This document shows, piece after piece, positions 18,549 to 26,745 of a stretch of 64,000 nt of DNA (positions are counted from its first letter, which is position 1; each line of letters opens with the position of its first letter). The stretch is from contig JAEIOD010000015.1 in the NCBI GenBank assembly GCA_016342415.1, positions 1-64,000 of the forward strand, given 5' to 3'. The notes under the pieces were generated by a model. That model was given only the letters and a program-made list of their open reading frames with translations. It ran no database searches and was not told the DNA's origin. Source of the DNA: Clostridiales bacterium (GTDB taxonomy: Bacteria > Bacillota > Clostridia > Peptostreptococcales > Acidaminobacteraceae). The position numbers were made by a program, and so were the translations under genes.

Positions 18549-19255
18549 ATTACGACTTGACCAATCCATATGAAATTGCAAAATTTATAAAAAATTCAAC
18601 TAAATCTACACCTGTTAAAGCATATATAAAAGGTTCTATAACAGAAGATACTTCATATGACATCAAATATTTTGGTACAAACTTATCATGGACAATTTTT
18701 GGTGAAAGTGCTGAAATATTGCGTTTCATAGCGGATAAACAAGATGTTATTGTAGATTATGTTTTAGAAAACGATCGAAGAAATTCAGCCATTCCACTTC
18801 TTGACTTAAAAGAACAAAACTGTCGTATCGAACCAGGTTCATTTATTAGAGATAGAGTCTCTTTAGGTAAGAACTGTGTTATTATGATGGGTGCAGTTAT
18901 TAACATCGGTGCAGAGATTGGTGACAATACCATGATTGATATGAACGCTGTATTAGGTGCTAGAGCCACTGTCGGTAAAAACGTTCATGTAGGCGCAGGT
19001 GCTGTCTTAGCAGGCGTTTTAGAGCCACCTAGTGCGACACCTGTTATTGTTGAGGACAATGTTCTAATCGGTGCTAATGCTGTCGTTCTTGAAGGGGTTC
19101 GAATCGGAGAAGGTGCTGTAGTAGCAGCAGGTGCTATTGTCATAAAAGATGTTCCCGCTGGTGTTGTTGTAGCAGGTTCACCAGCTAAGATAATCAAAGA
19201 TCGTGATGAAAAAACAAATGAAAAAACAGAACTTCTTGATGATCTAAGAGGTTAA
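18545..19255 (+). CDS. dapH: Tetrahydrodipicolinate N-acetyltransferase
   Basis: A 236-residue acyltransferase with a DapH-type N-terminal domain (about 1-85) and a left-handed beta-helix of hexapeptide repeats (about 90-205, for example [18 protein letters not shown]). It acetylates tetrahydrodipicolinate, which defines the acetylase branch of diaminopimelate synthesis common in Bacillota. The start is TTG at 18545, overlapping the dapB stop, with AAAGGAGG just before. The N-acetyl-amino acid aminotransferase of the branch is not encoded here. The deacetylase candidate lies at 14562-15731. Confidence 0.95.
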   Translation: MNYDLTNPYEIAKFIKNSTKSTPVKAYIKGSITEDTSYDIKYFGTNLSWTIFGESAEILRFIADKQDVIVDYVLENDRRNSAIPLLDLKEQNCRIEPGSFIRDRVSLGKNCVIMMGAVINIGAEIGDNTMIDMNAVLGARATVGKNVHVGAGAVLAGVLEPPSATPVIVEDNVLIGANAVVLEGVRIGEGAVVAAGAIVIKDVPAGVVVAGSPAKIIKDRDEKTNEKTELLDDLRG

Positions 19256-19278
19256 AAAAAGCCGCGAAAGCGGCTTTT
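19254..19278 (+). terminator. Intrinsic terminator of the asd-dap operon
   Basis: GCCGC / GCGGC with a GAAA tetraloop, flanked by an A run and a T run, directly after the dapH stop. Confidence 0.9.
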
Positions 19279-19326
19279 AAAATACTTCTTTATAAATAGC
19301 CAGATGACTATTTTTCTGTTAACTCT

Positions 19327-19542
19327 TTAACAACGGAACAATTCACTTAATGTATAACGATTCAAAACGAACTTCCAAATCTCAATAAAGGTCAATTGAC
19401 TTTCATCATTCTCAACTCAATGTAAACCATAAAAGATACAATCGTCTCCTTTTCTTGTTTCAGAAATCAAATCATGAGTAAGTTCTGGAAAATCATTATA
19501 TTTTTGTACTGTATACTCTTCAAAAGCTACAAATCAAATCAT
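19327..19542 (-). pseudogene. Decayed ABM-type (antibiotic biosynthesis monooxygenase domain) gene
   Basis: The 406-base gap between dapH and hpt is not empty. A 72-codon minus-strand frame starts at an ATG with AGGAG in front. It reads like a small ABM-family protein (ETRKGDDCIFYGLH then VENDESQLTFIEIW and LNRYTLSELF) but contains TGA at codons 3 and 42 (19417-19419). TGA is an ordinary stop elsewhere in the window, so this is most simply a pseudogene. The family assignment rests on the pattern ETRK-x3-CI-x-Y-x-L and TFIE-x-W, recognised by eye. Confidence 0.6.
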
Positions 19543-19637
19543 ATCTCCTATGCGCGATATGTCTCTACGAGATTTTCTTATCAGTCCCAAAACAATGAAA
19601 TCATTCAATGACTCTTAAAATGTACAAGAAATAATTC

Positions 19638-19660
19638 AAAAAAAAACAACTTAAAAGTTG
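19638..19660 (-). terminator. Intrinsic terminator of hpt
   Basis: CAACTT / AAGTTG with a minimal loop, followed on the minus strand by nine T. Confidence 0.75.
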
Positions 19661-19661
19661 C

Positions 19662-20198
19662 TTAATCCTCCATAAATGCAAAGACATGATTGATATTTCT
19701 ATAATGATCTTTGTAATTCAAGCCATATCCAACAATGAACTGATCTGGAATTGAAAATCCACAATAATCTGGTTTGATATCGGCAACACGTCTAGAAGGT
19801 TTGTCTAGTAATGTACAGCTCTTAATTGACTTAGGATTTCTTGTTTTAAGAAGTTTCATAGTTTCAAACATAGTAATACCTGAATCAACAATATCGTCAA
19901 CTATCAACACATCATAAGTTGATAAATCTTCTACATCTACATCTTTCTCGATTCTAAGTTCACCTGTAGATTCTTCACCATGACCATAACTTGATGTAAT
20001 CATAAACTCGATATGAACAGGTACCGATATTTCTCTTACTAAGTCAGCTGTAAAAATAAAGCTTCCTTTTAACAAAGAAATAACCAGTAGATTTTTGCCT
20101 TCATAATCTCTTGAAATTTCCACACCTAATTCTTGTACTCTTGTCGCTATTTGATCTTTTGATAAAACGACTTCTCTTCTTCTATCTTCTACGTTCAT
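19662..20198 (-). CDS. hpt: Hypoxanthine phosphoribosyltransferase
   Basis: A 178-residue purine-salvage enzyme converting hypoxanthine or guanine plus PRPP to IMP or GMP. It carries LLKGSFIFTADLVR, the PRPP-binding motif VLIVDDIVDSGITM (about 100-113), and the base-contacting region near KPDYCGFSIPDQFIVGYGLNY (in part). Normal length. It stands alone on the minus strand with its own terminator. Confidence 0.96.
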   Translation of the reverse strand: MNVEDRRREVVLSKDQIATRVQELGVEISRDYEGKNLLVISLLKGSFIFTADLVREISVPVHIEFMITSSYGHGEESTGELRIEKDVDVEDLSTYDVLIVDDIVDSGITMFETMKLLKTRNPKSIKSCTLLDKPSRRVADIKPDYCGFSIPDQFIVGYGLNYKDHYRNINHVFAFMED

Positions 20199-20327
20199 TC
20201 TAAAGCCTCCAACACTATTTTATAATAACATACCCATCATGTTCAATTTTAAATATATAATTGTATCTTAACACAAGACAAATTGTTATTCCTATATAAA
20301 CAATTAACAATTGAAATAAATACCTTG

Positions 20328-20360
20328 TTTTGACCTTGTTTATGAGAATTAAGGTCAAAA
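20328..20360. promoter_or_regulatory. Inverted repeat, possible operator, between hpt and the Gate-domain gene
   Basis: TTTTGACCTT and AAGGTCAAAA form perfect 10-bp arms separated by 13 bp, in the middle of the 356-base divergent gap 20199-20554. The rest of that gap holds AT-rich sequence and a promoter-like pair. The repeat could be a regulator site or a weak hairpin. Confidence 0.4.
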
Positions 20361-20489
20361 ATATAATCAATTGTTTGTTTTTTTTGGATTATTACATTTT
20401 TTTTGACTTTTTCGTCAATTGATTTTTGAAAAATCTGAAAATTCTACTTCTTCCAACAGTTTCGACTATTTTTTTTATGAATTTTCCTC

Positions 20490-20518
20490 TTGTTTACGGG
20501 TATATCCTGTAGTAAACT
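20490..20518 (+). promoter_or_regulatory. Possible promoter of the Gate-domain membrane protein gene
   Basis: TTGTTT and TAAACT are 17 bp apart, about 37 bp before the ATG. Recognised by pattern only. Confidence 0.4.
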
Positions 20519-20554
20519 GAAGCAAATTCAAGTTAAAACAAATGGGGGAAAACG

Positions 20555-21721
20555 ATGTCATCTTTAAGAACAAAGAAAGCTGTTTCTACGGAAACCTTTG
20601 TATTTTTAATCCTTTTAGTAGTAGGCTTTGGTTATGTTGCTAATATAATGACTTTACCAAAAATGTTTGAAGTTATTATGGCCACATCGCATGCTTTACT
20701 ACTAGATACAGTATTTTTTATTATGGCAATTGCAGTATTAGCAGGTGCATTTTCATCACTAATGTCTGAATTTGGTGTTGTTGCACTGATCAACAAAGTT
20801 ATTTCGCCTGTGATGAAACCAGTATACGGTCTGCCAGGCGCTGCATCTATTGGTGCAATTACAACATTCTTATCAGATAATCCTGCGATTATTTCACTAG
20901 CGAAGGATAAAGGTTTTAGTAAGTACTTTAAAAACTATCAAACACCAGCTCTATGTAACTTAGGTACAGCTTTTGGTATGGGATTGATTTTAACTGTGTT
21001 TATGAGTACCCAAGGTGACAACTTCGGAGTACCTGCTGCAATGGGTGTACTCGGAGCAGTAATAGGCAGTATTGTCAGCGTTAGAATCATGTTGCACTTT
21101 ACTAAAAAATATTATGGTGTATCAAAAGAAGACATCAAAGCAATGGATTCAGAAGAGGATTTTGGTCATGTAAGAGAAATCAGAGATGGTAATGCCCTTG
21201 AAAGAGCTTTAGAGGCAATGCTTGAAGGTGGTAAGAACGGTGTAGACTTGGGCTTATCTATCATTCCAGGGGTTTTGATTATTTGTACCATAGTTATGTT
21301 ATTGACTTTTGGACCTGCAGGATCGGAAAATGGTGTTGCATTCTATAAGGGTGTTGCATTTGAAGGCGTGGAGTTACTACCAAAGTTGGGTGTGTATATT
21401 CAACCAATTTTGAAACCGTTATTTGGATTTACTTCAGCAGAAGCTATTGCATTTCCAATCACTTCATTAGGGGCTGTTGGAGCGGCTATGTCACTTGTTC
21501 CTAAATTCTTGGCAGAAGGATTAATCGGTGCTAATGAAATCGCTGTATTTACTGCAATGGGCATGTGTTGGAGTGGTTACTTAAGTACACATGTTGGTAT
21601 GATGGATGCTTTAAATGTTAGACAATTGGTTAATAAGGCCATCTTATCACATACAATCGGAGGATTGGTCGCTGGTATCTCGGCACACTATCTATATGTG
21701 CTGGTTTCACAATTTATATAA
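20555..21721 (+). CDS. Gate/nucleoside-recognition domain membrane protein (YjiH-like)
   Basis: A 388-residue integral membrane protein with about nine hydrophobic segments and two Gate (nucleoside recognition) half-repeats. The first is near residues 60-115 (FGVVALINKVISPVMKPVYG, then SDNPA). The second is near 270-310 (LGVYIQPILKPLFGFTSAEA). The family is thought to transport small solutes, but its substrate is unproven. A GGGGG ribosome binding site precedes the ATG. It is monocistronic, convergent with the GlnK/GlnL-like two-component genes and divergent from hpt. A purine link from hpt is only suggestive. Confidence 0.75.
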   Translation: MSSLRTKKAVSTETFVFLILLVVGFGYVANIMTLPKMFEVIMATSHALLLDTVFFIMAIAVLAGAFSSLMSEFGVVALINKVISPVMKPVYGLPGAASIGAITTFLSDNPAIISLAKDKGFSKYFKNYQTPALCNLGTAFGMGLILTVFMSTQGDNFGVPAAMGVLGAVIGSIVSVRIMLHFTKKYYGVSKEDIKAMDSEEDFGHVREIRDGNALERALEAMLEGGKNGVDLGLSIIPGVLIICTIVMLLTFGPAGSENGVAFYKGVAFEGVELLPKLGVYIQPILKPLFGFTSAEAIAFPITSLGAVGAAMSLVPKFLAEGLIGANEIAVFTAMGMCWSGYLSTHVGMMDALNVRQLVNKAILSHTIGGLVAGISAHYLYVLVSQFI

Positions 21722-21728
21722 AAGTGAA

Positions 21729-21764
21729 GCTGTTGGCATTAATTCAATGCCAACAGCTTTTTTA
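21729..21764. terminator. Bidirectional terminator between the Gate-domain gene and the response regulator
   Basis: A perfect 12-bp stem (GCTGTTGGCATT / AATGCCAACAGC) with a 5-nt loop, followed by T6 on the plus strand. Confidence 0.9.
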
Positions 21765-22622
21765 GTTAATTAACGATATAATTCCATTGATAAATTGTTT
21801 GATATTAATAGTTGCTTTGATTGTTTCATCTTTTCTAATAGAATCCATAACCTTTCTAATCTCTTGAAATCCAAATAAAGTCGCTGCATATCTTTCAAAT
21901 CTATAATTCGAAAAGTCTTCTAGTCCCAAATGAGCGACATTAACCATTGCGGTTTGTATAGTTCTTCTAACTCGCTGCTCAATTGCCTTGTAAGAAGAAG
22001 ATCTTTTTTCACCATTTTTTGCATATTTTTGACTCAGGAACTTGTAAAGCTTACTCATTTGAATATCTTTTCTATCTAAGTGTACTTTATCTATAATTTC
22101 TAAAAGATCATGACTCCCCTTTTCAGACAAAATACCAACCTCGGCAAAAATAATTTTCACTTTTTCTTTATAGTCCTCTTCTTTGTAAATTGGCTGAGTA
22201 TTTCTTTTGGAAAGAGTTTGGTTAATTTCAGCAAGAACTTTTCTATTTCTTTGAGAGGCAATGACACCTTTTGTAACTGAAGTGACTTCAATTACATTAA
22301 TAGGTTTATTTATATAAAATCCAATACCTACCCCGTAGGCTTCTGATATCATATCTTGATCACTCACTTGACTGATCATGATAAAATCAATATCATCATA
22401 TTTTTCTTTTATCTTCTTGACAATTTCAATGCCATCAATATCCGGTAATAATAAATCAACAAAAACAATATCCGGTTTGTACTTTGGGATCATATCGATA
22501 CCCGTTAATCCATCATTAATCGTATCAATGACTTCTCCTAAATCATGATCCTCAATAATATTTTCTAACATCTGACAGATACCTGGATCATCATCTATAA
22601 TTAAAAATCGCTCTTTACTCAT
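21762..22622 (-). CDS. Response regulator, GlnL/YcbB-like
   Basis: A 286-residue regulator. The N-terminal receiver domain has FLIIDDDPGICQM and the phospho-acceptor aspartate in DIVFVDLLLPDIDG (about 52). A helical C-terminal domain of the YcbB/GlnL type follows (about 155-285, containing KAIEQRVRRTIQTAMVNVAH). In Bacillus subtilis the related pair responds to glutamine, but whether that holds here is inference. I chose the ATG at 22622 because GGGGG lies 6 nt before it; this start overlaps the kinase gene by 8 nt. It forms an operon with the sensor kinase. Confidence 0.85.
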   Translation of the reverse strand: MSKERFLIIDDDPGICQMLENIIEDHDLGEVIDTINDGLTGIDMIPKYKPDIVFVDLLLPDIDGIEIVKKIKEKYDDIDFIMISQVSDQDMISEAYGVGIGFYINKPINVIEVTSVTKGVIASQRNRKVLAEINQTLSKRNTQPIYKEEDYKEKVKIIFAEVGILSEKGSHDLLEIIDKVHLDRKDIQMSKLYKFLSQKYAKNGEKRSSSYKAIEQRVRRTIQTAMVNVAHLGLEDFSNYRFERYAATLFGFQEIRKVMDSIRKDETIKATINIKQFINGIISLIN

Positions 22623-23913
22623 TATTATCCCCCACACAAAGTATTTTTTTAGAAACAAGTACTGTGAATCTTGTCATTTTATAAGGCATAGACTCTATTG
22701 ATATACTGCCTTCTAATGATCTTTCAACTATATGTTTTACATGTGTTAATCCAATACCTGTAGACATTTTACCCGTAGATGGATCGAATTTTGTAGAAAA
22801 TCCCGGTGTAAATATAGCTTCCAAATTCTTTTCTTTTATACCCGAACCATTATCAGAAACTCTAAAACGAATTTTGTCTTCCTGGTCATCAACTCTGAGC
22901 ATAACCCATCCTTTTGATTCAATCGCATCAATAGCATTAATAATTAAGTTATTTAGAACACTCAGTAGAGGTGAATAATAAAAAATTGGAAACTCATGAT
23001 CCACATCTATATTAAAATCAATGTCTTTTCCAGTTTTAACGATATATTTTTCAGTGACATCCTTTAGTATTTCAAAAATTTCATCTGAATTCTTATATTT
23101 AGTAAATCCGACATCAGGTACAACATTCCCCATTCCAGTTATGATTCTAGAATAATCTTTCTTTATTTCGTGTATTCCTTTGGAAATTCCCAAGATTCTA
23201 TATTTCAGCATTTTTATTTCTTTCTGAGATAATGTATCCTCGGTATTTAGCAATCGATACAAGGCAAAACTTTCTTTCATAGAATCTTCAATATCATCCA
23301 TAGATTTTTGCATAAAGAAAATTTCACTCTTTATATTGGCACGCATCATTACAAATTCCTTGTACTTTTCTCGTTGTTCTTTCCCAATAATCAAAAGGGT
23401 ATAAAACTTTTCTGACAAATATAGAATATAGCTGATTGTCGCTCTAATAACACCTGTCAATACAACACTTACTGACATGATTTCAGGTTCTATAGCTCTG
23501 AAATCACCCCTTATAATCAGTTCAAAGGTATTTGCACTAACATCTGCAATGGCAATTACCAACAAACAAACAACCGGTTTTGAAACGGTTTCTCTGAACT
23601 TTAAAAGAGTCAGAATCATACCAAAGAATATATAAAATAATGCCGCTGGAAAGTGTACTAGAATTAAGTCCCAAATATCTATGGTCTGTGGTAAATAATC
23701 CAGAATGACTCTGAATAGGAATATCGAAAAACCTGTTAAACCACAGGTCCATATGATAGATACTTTTTCAAACCTTAATAACAACACACTAAGAGCAATA
23801 ATCCCTATAGAGATTCTAAAGTCGGTTCCAAAAGGTTTTGCATAAACTTGGCCTAAAATAGTGGTTGCAATCACTATCACAAACATTATATCGTTCTTCT
23901 TTTTTAATCCCAT
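22615..23913 (-). CDS. Membrane sensor histidine kinase, GlnK/YcbA-like
   Basis: A 432-residue kinase. Residues 1-165 hold about six membrane helices and no large outside domain, so it probably senses a membrane or intracellular cue. A coiled linker (about 170-230) leads to the probable phospho-acceptor helix (ISKGIHEIKKDYSRI, about 240). The ATPase domain follows with NNLIINAIDAIES (N box), VSDNGSGI (G1), FTPGFST and TGIGLTHVKHIVE (G2). It partners the overlapping response regulator. Targets are unknown; the neighbouring aminotransferase/symporter module or the Gate-domain transporter are candidates by position only. Confidence 0.87.
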   Translation of the reverse strand: MGLKKKNDIMFVIVIATTILGQVYAKPFGTDFRISIGIIALSVLLLRFEKVSIIWTCGLTGFSIFLFRVILDYLPQTIDIWDLILVHFPAALFYIFFGMILTLLKFRETVSKPVVCLLVIAIADVSANTFELIIRGDFRAIEPEIMSVSVVLTGVIRATISYILYLSEKFYTLLIIGKEQREKYKEFVMMRANIKSEIFFMQKSMDDIEDSMKESFALYRLLNTEDTLSQKEIKMLKYRILGISKGIHEIKKDYSRIITGMGNVVPDVGFTKYKNSDEIFEILKDVTEKYIVKTGKDIDFNIDVDHEFPIFYYSPLLSVLNNLIINAIDAIESKGWVMLRVDDQEDKIRFRVSDNGSGIKEKNLEAIFTPGFSTKFDPSTGKMSTGIGLTHVKHIVERSLEGSISIESMPYKMTRFTVLVSKKILCVGDNNE

Positions 23914-24025
23914 AAATACACCTCATCTACTATATTACATTATTTTTATATTTTTTCAAAAAACTATTTCTTTTTTTTTTATATGGGACTATAATGCAAT
24001 TATAAAAAGAAAGTGTGGTGACTTT

Positions 24026-24352
24026 ATGCATTACTCACCAGAAACGGTTTACTTCATTGCCTACTCTAGATTATCTAAATCTATTCCTGCTGGAAAACTT
24101 TTAGATGTTGTTGGAGTTGGTTTGATTATTCATCAGGAAACAGGTGTTATCGAAGATACTTCATGTACACTTTTAACCGATGAAGCCAAACTGTTTTTAA
24201 AGGATCTTATCGTTGGCTTTAATATACATACTCATCCCATTGAAGAGTTACTTGACTATGTATGTAGTAGATATCATGGGATGAGTCAAAAAGCTGTCTG
24301 CGTTGCAATACGCGATGCATGTGAACGATATATCCAATGGAAAAATGAATAA
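24026..24352 (+). CDS. DUF3870-type conserved protein
   Basis: A 108-residue soluble protein resembling the uncharacterised DUF3870 family (YFIAYSRL, GKLLDVVGVGLI, TGVIEDTSCTLLTDEAK, FLKDLIVGFNI). No catalytic residues are known. The ATG at 24026 follows GGTGA; the frame extends upstream but without a ribosome binding site. It lies 117 bp before the aminotransferase gene on the same strand and is probably part of the same amino acid catabolic unit. The name rests on pattern memory and no function is claimed. Confidence 0.75.
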   Translation: MHYSPETVYFIAYSRLSKSIPAGKLLDVVGVGLIIHQETGVIEDTSCTLLTDEAKLFLKDLIVGFNIHTHPIEELLDYVCSRYHGMSQKAVCVAIRDACERYIQWKNE

Positions 24353-24469
24353 CACTGCTTTGATCGTTTTTTGTATGTAACCCATACAAGAGTCACGAAC
24401 CGAAACCCAGTATAAAATTCTTGTTCAACAAGTGTTTTTGTGCTGGTTTTTTTATTTGGAGGAAGAATT

Positions 24470-25846
24470 ATGTCTTTACAAAATGCACCGGATAATCATG
24501 TGTTTTATCGAAATCAAAATTGGCACTATCCTAAGATTGTTAGCGGTTCAGGCGTCTATTTAACTGATGAATCCGGCAAACAATACTTAGATGGATGTTC
24601 GGGATCGGCAGTCGCTAATTTAGGACATGGCAATCGTGAGATTGCGGATGTTGCTAAAAAACAAATTGAAACCATTGCTTATACACATTTATCGAGATGG
24701 ACTTGTGATCCCATTGAAAAATGCGCTCAACAAATATCAGATTTTGCACCAGAAGGTCTTAATCATGTTTATTTTGTTTCAGGTGGATCAGAAGCAACTG
24801 AAACAGCTATAAAAATGGTTAGAGAATACTTTATTGAAAAGAATCCACAAAGTTCAAAGTGGAAAGTCATTTCAAAAAAACATTCGTTCCACGGCAACAC
24901 TTTAGGTGCATTATCCATGACTGGCATTGTAGAGAGAAGAACAATCTACGATCCACTTTTGATTAACTTCCCTAAAATTGATCAGTTCTATCATTATAGA
25001 AATACGTGGAATACACAAAGTTTATACGAAACATCTATAAAAGCAGCCGAGGCATTAGAAGCTGAAATTCTATTTCAAGGTCCAGAGAACATAGCAGCAT
25101 TTATCTCAGAACCCGTTATTGGTTCCGCTGCACCAGGTGTTCACCCTCATCCAATCTATTTTAAAATGGTTAGAGAGATATGTAATACCTATGATATCTT
25201 AATGATTATAGATGAAGTAATGACTGGGTTTGGTCGAACTGGCAAAATGTTTGCTATAGAACATTATGATGTTTCTCCTGACATCATGTGTGTGGCTAAG
25301 GGTATGAGTTCGGGTTATTCTCCTATTGGAGCTGTTATAGCATCAGATAGGGTTTTCAACCAAATCATGATCGAAGGTTCTGGTCAGTTCAAACATGGTC
25401 ACACATATGGTGGCAACCCACTCTCTTGTGCTATTGCATCTAAAGTCATGTCCATTATTAAACGAGATGACATTCTTGATAATGTAGAAAAACGCAGTCA
25501 TCAATTGATGAATAAATTACATACACTCCATCGTTTTAACTGTATTGGTGACATTAGAGGTAAAGGCCTTTTAATAGGCATTGAATTCGTATTGAATAAA
25601 ACAAGCAAAGAACCTTTTGATAAGAAACTCGATGTCAAGAATCTAATAACAACATTTTGTTTACAAGAAGGTTTGGTCGTATATCCAGGTGGTGGTTCCA
25701 ACCTGGGTAAAAATGGTGACCATATTTTGATTGCACCTCCATTAATTATTTCAGAAGAAGAGGTCAACGAACTCTTTATAAAATTAGAAAAAGCCGTTCA
25801 ACTAACAGAAAACTATTTAAGAAAGGATTTTTTATGGACAAGTTAA
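24470..25846 (+). CDS. Class III PLP-dependent aminotransferase
   Basis: A 458-residue aminotransferase of the omega/beta-amino acid class. It shows YLDGCSGSAVANLGHG, the PLP phosphate-binding SGGSEATETAIKM, HSFHGNTLGALS, the PLP-binding aspartate in IIDEVMTGFGRTG, and the Schiff-base lysine in CVAKGMSSGYSP (about 282). The ATG at 24470 follows TTGGAGG. It overlaps the beta-keto acid cleavage enzyme gene by 13 nt, so the two are translated together. That pairing suggests it deaminates a beta- or omega-amino acid to a keto acid that the next enzyme cleaves. The exact substrate cannot be read from sequence. Confidence 0.88.
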   Translation: MSLQNAPDNHVFYRNQNWHYPKIVSGSGVYLTDESGKQYLDGCSGSAVANLGHGNREIADVAKKQIETIAYTHLSRWTCDPIEKCAQQISDFAPEGLNHVYFVSGGSEATETAIKMVREYFIEKNPQSSKWKVISKKHSFHGNTLGALSMTGIVERRTIYDPLLINFPKIDQFYHYRNTWNTQSLYETSIKAAEALEAEILFQGPENIAAFISEPVIGSAAPGVHPHPIYFKMVREICNTYDILMIIDEVMTGFGRTGKMFAIEHYDVSPDIMCVAKGMSSGYSPIGAVIASDRVFNQIMIEGSGQFKHGHTYGGNPLSCAIASKVMSIIKRDDILDNVEKRSHQLMNKLHTLHRFNCIGDIRGKGLLIGIEFVLNKTSKEPFDKKLDVKNLITTFCLQEGLVVYPGGGSNLGKNGDHILIAPPLIISEEEVNELFIKLEKAVQLTENYLRKDFLWTS

Positions 25847-26643
25847 TCGTAACTATAGCACCTACAGGGAATGTACCGACTAAAAAACTAAACCCATATA
25901 CAGTTACTACAACAGCTGAGATTGTAAATGACCTTAAAATATGTGAAGCGTTGGGAGCTTCCGTAGCGCATTTACATATTAGAGACGAACTAGAAAATCC
26001 TACAAGTGATAGACAACTGTTCGGAAAACTTCTAGATGACATCAAAAGAGAAGACATAAAAATGATTACACAACTTTCTACAGGAGCTAGAGGTGGCGAA
26101 AATACCATTGACTATAGAAGTCAAATGCTCGATTTAAATTGTGAAATGGCGAGTCTTTCTACAGGTTCTAGTAACTTTCCGACGGCTATCAACGGTAATT
26201 CACCTGAACTCATTGAAGCGCTTGCCACAAAAATGATTCAAAATCACATCAAACCGGAAATTGAAATCTTCGATTCTGCCATGATACGAAATGCTGAATA
26301 CTTGGTCAAAAAAGGTATTCTCAAACCTGATTTACATTTTAATCTTGTAATGAATGTCCCAGGCTCTATTGCAGGAACACCAAAAAACCTGATGTTTCTC
26401 ATAGAAAGTCTACCGAAAAATGCTACTTTTTCAGTATCAGGCATCGGGAAATCTCAGATTCAAATGTTAACAATGTCCATACTGATGGGTGGGCATGTAA
26501 GAACTGGACTAGAAGATGTATTACATCAAGATGGAACTTATGCAAGTAATGCTTCTTTAGTTAAACAAGTTGTAACGATTGCTCATGCATTAAAAAGAGA
26601 TATTGCAACTCCAGATGAGGCTAGAAGAATATTGAATTTGTAG
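25834..26643 (+). CDS. Beta-keto acid cleavage enzyme (BKACE, DUF849; Kce-like)
   Basis: A 269-residue TIM-barrel metalloenzyme. The family condenses a beta-keto acid with acetyl-CoA and splits it to acetoacetate and a new acyl-CoA. The best-known member acts on 3-keto-5-aminohexanoate in lysine fermentation. Family signatures are IVTIAPTGNVPTKK at the N-terminus, the metal-binding AHLHIRDE (two His, about 47-49), MITQLSTGARGG, and GGHVRTGLEDV with the third metal ligand near the C-terminus. It overlaps the upstream aminotransferase gene. The rest of the lysine-fermentation pathway is absent from the window, so the substrate is open. Confidence 0.88.
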   Translation: MDKLIVTIAPTGNVPTKKLNPYTVTTTAEIVNDLKICEALGASVAHLHIRDELENPTSDRQLFGKLLDDIKREDIKMITQLSTGARGGENTIDYRSQMLDLNCEMASLSTGSSNFPTAINGNSPELIEALATKMIQNHIKPEIEIFDSAMIRNAEYLVKKGILKPDLHFNLVMNVPGSIAGTPKNLMFLIESLPKNATFSVSGIGKSQIQMLTMSILMGGHVRTGLEDVLHQDGTYASNASLVKQVVTIAHALKRDIATPDEARRILNL

Positions 26644-26745
26644 AATTTTCAGAAAATTAAATGTTTTAATGTCGTATTATGTAGTATTTTATAGTGCCTG
26701 GTTTATAATTATTAAGAAATTATAATATTTAAAGGGGGACTATTT

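Noticed and set aside
19327..19542. TGA read as tryptophan or selenocysteine in the ABM-like frame
   Set aside because: TGA ends several genes here (for example pstC and the QueG-like gene), and the positions are not conserved Trp or Cys sites in the family. No selenocysteine insertion hairpin is evident.
24353..24469. Riboswitch or sigma-54 promoter before the aminotransferase gene
   Set aside because: Small inverted repeats (TTGTATG/CATACAA, CTTGTT/AACAAG) are present, but neither a known riboswitch core nor GG-N10-GC spacing is found.
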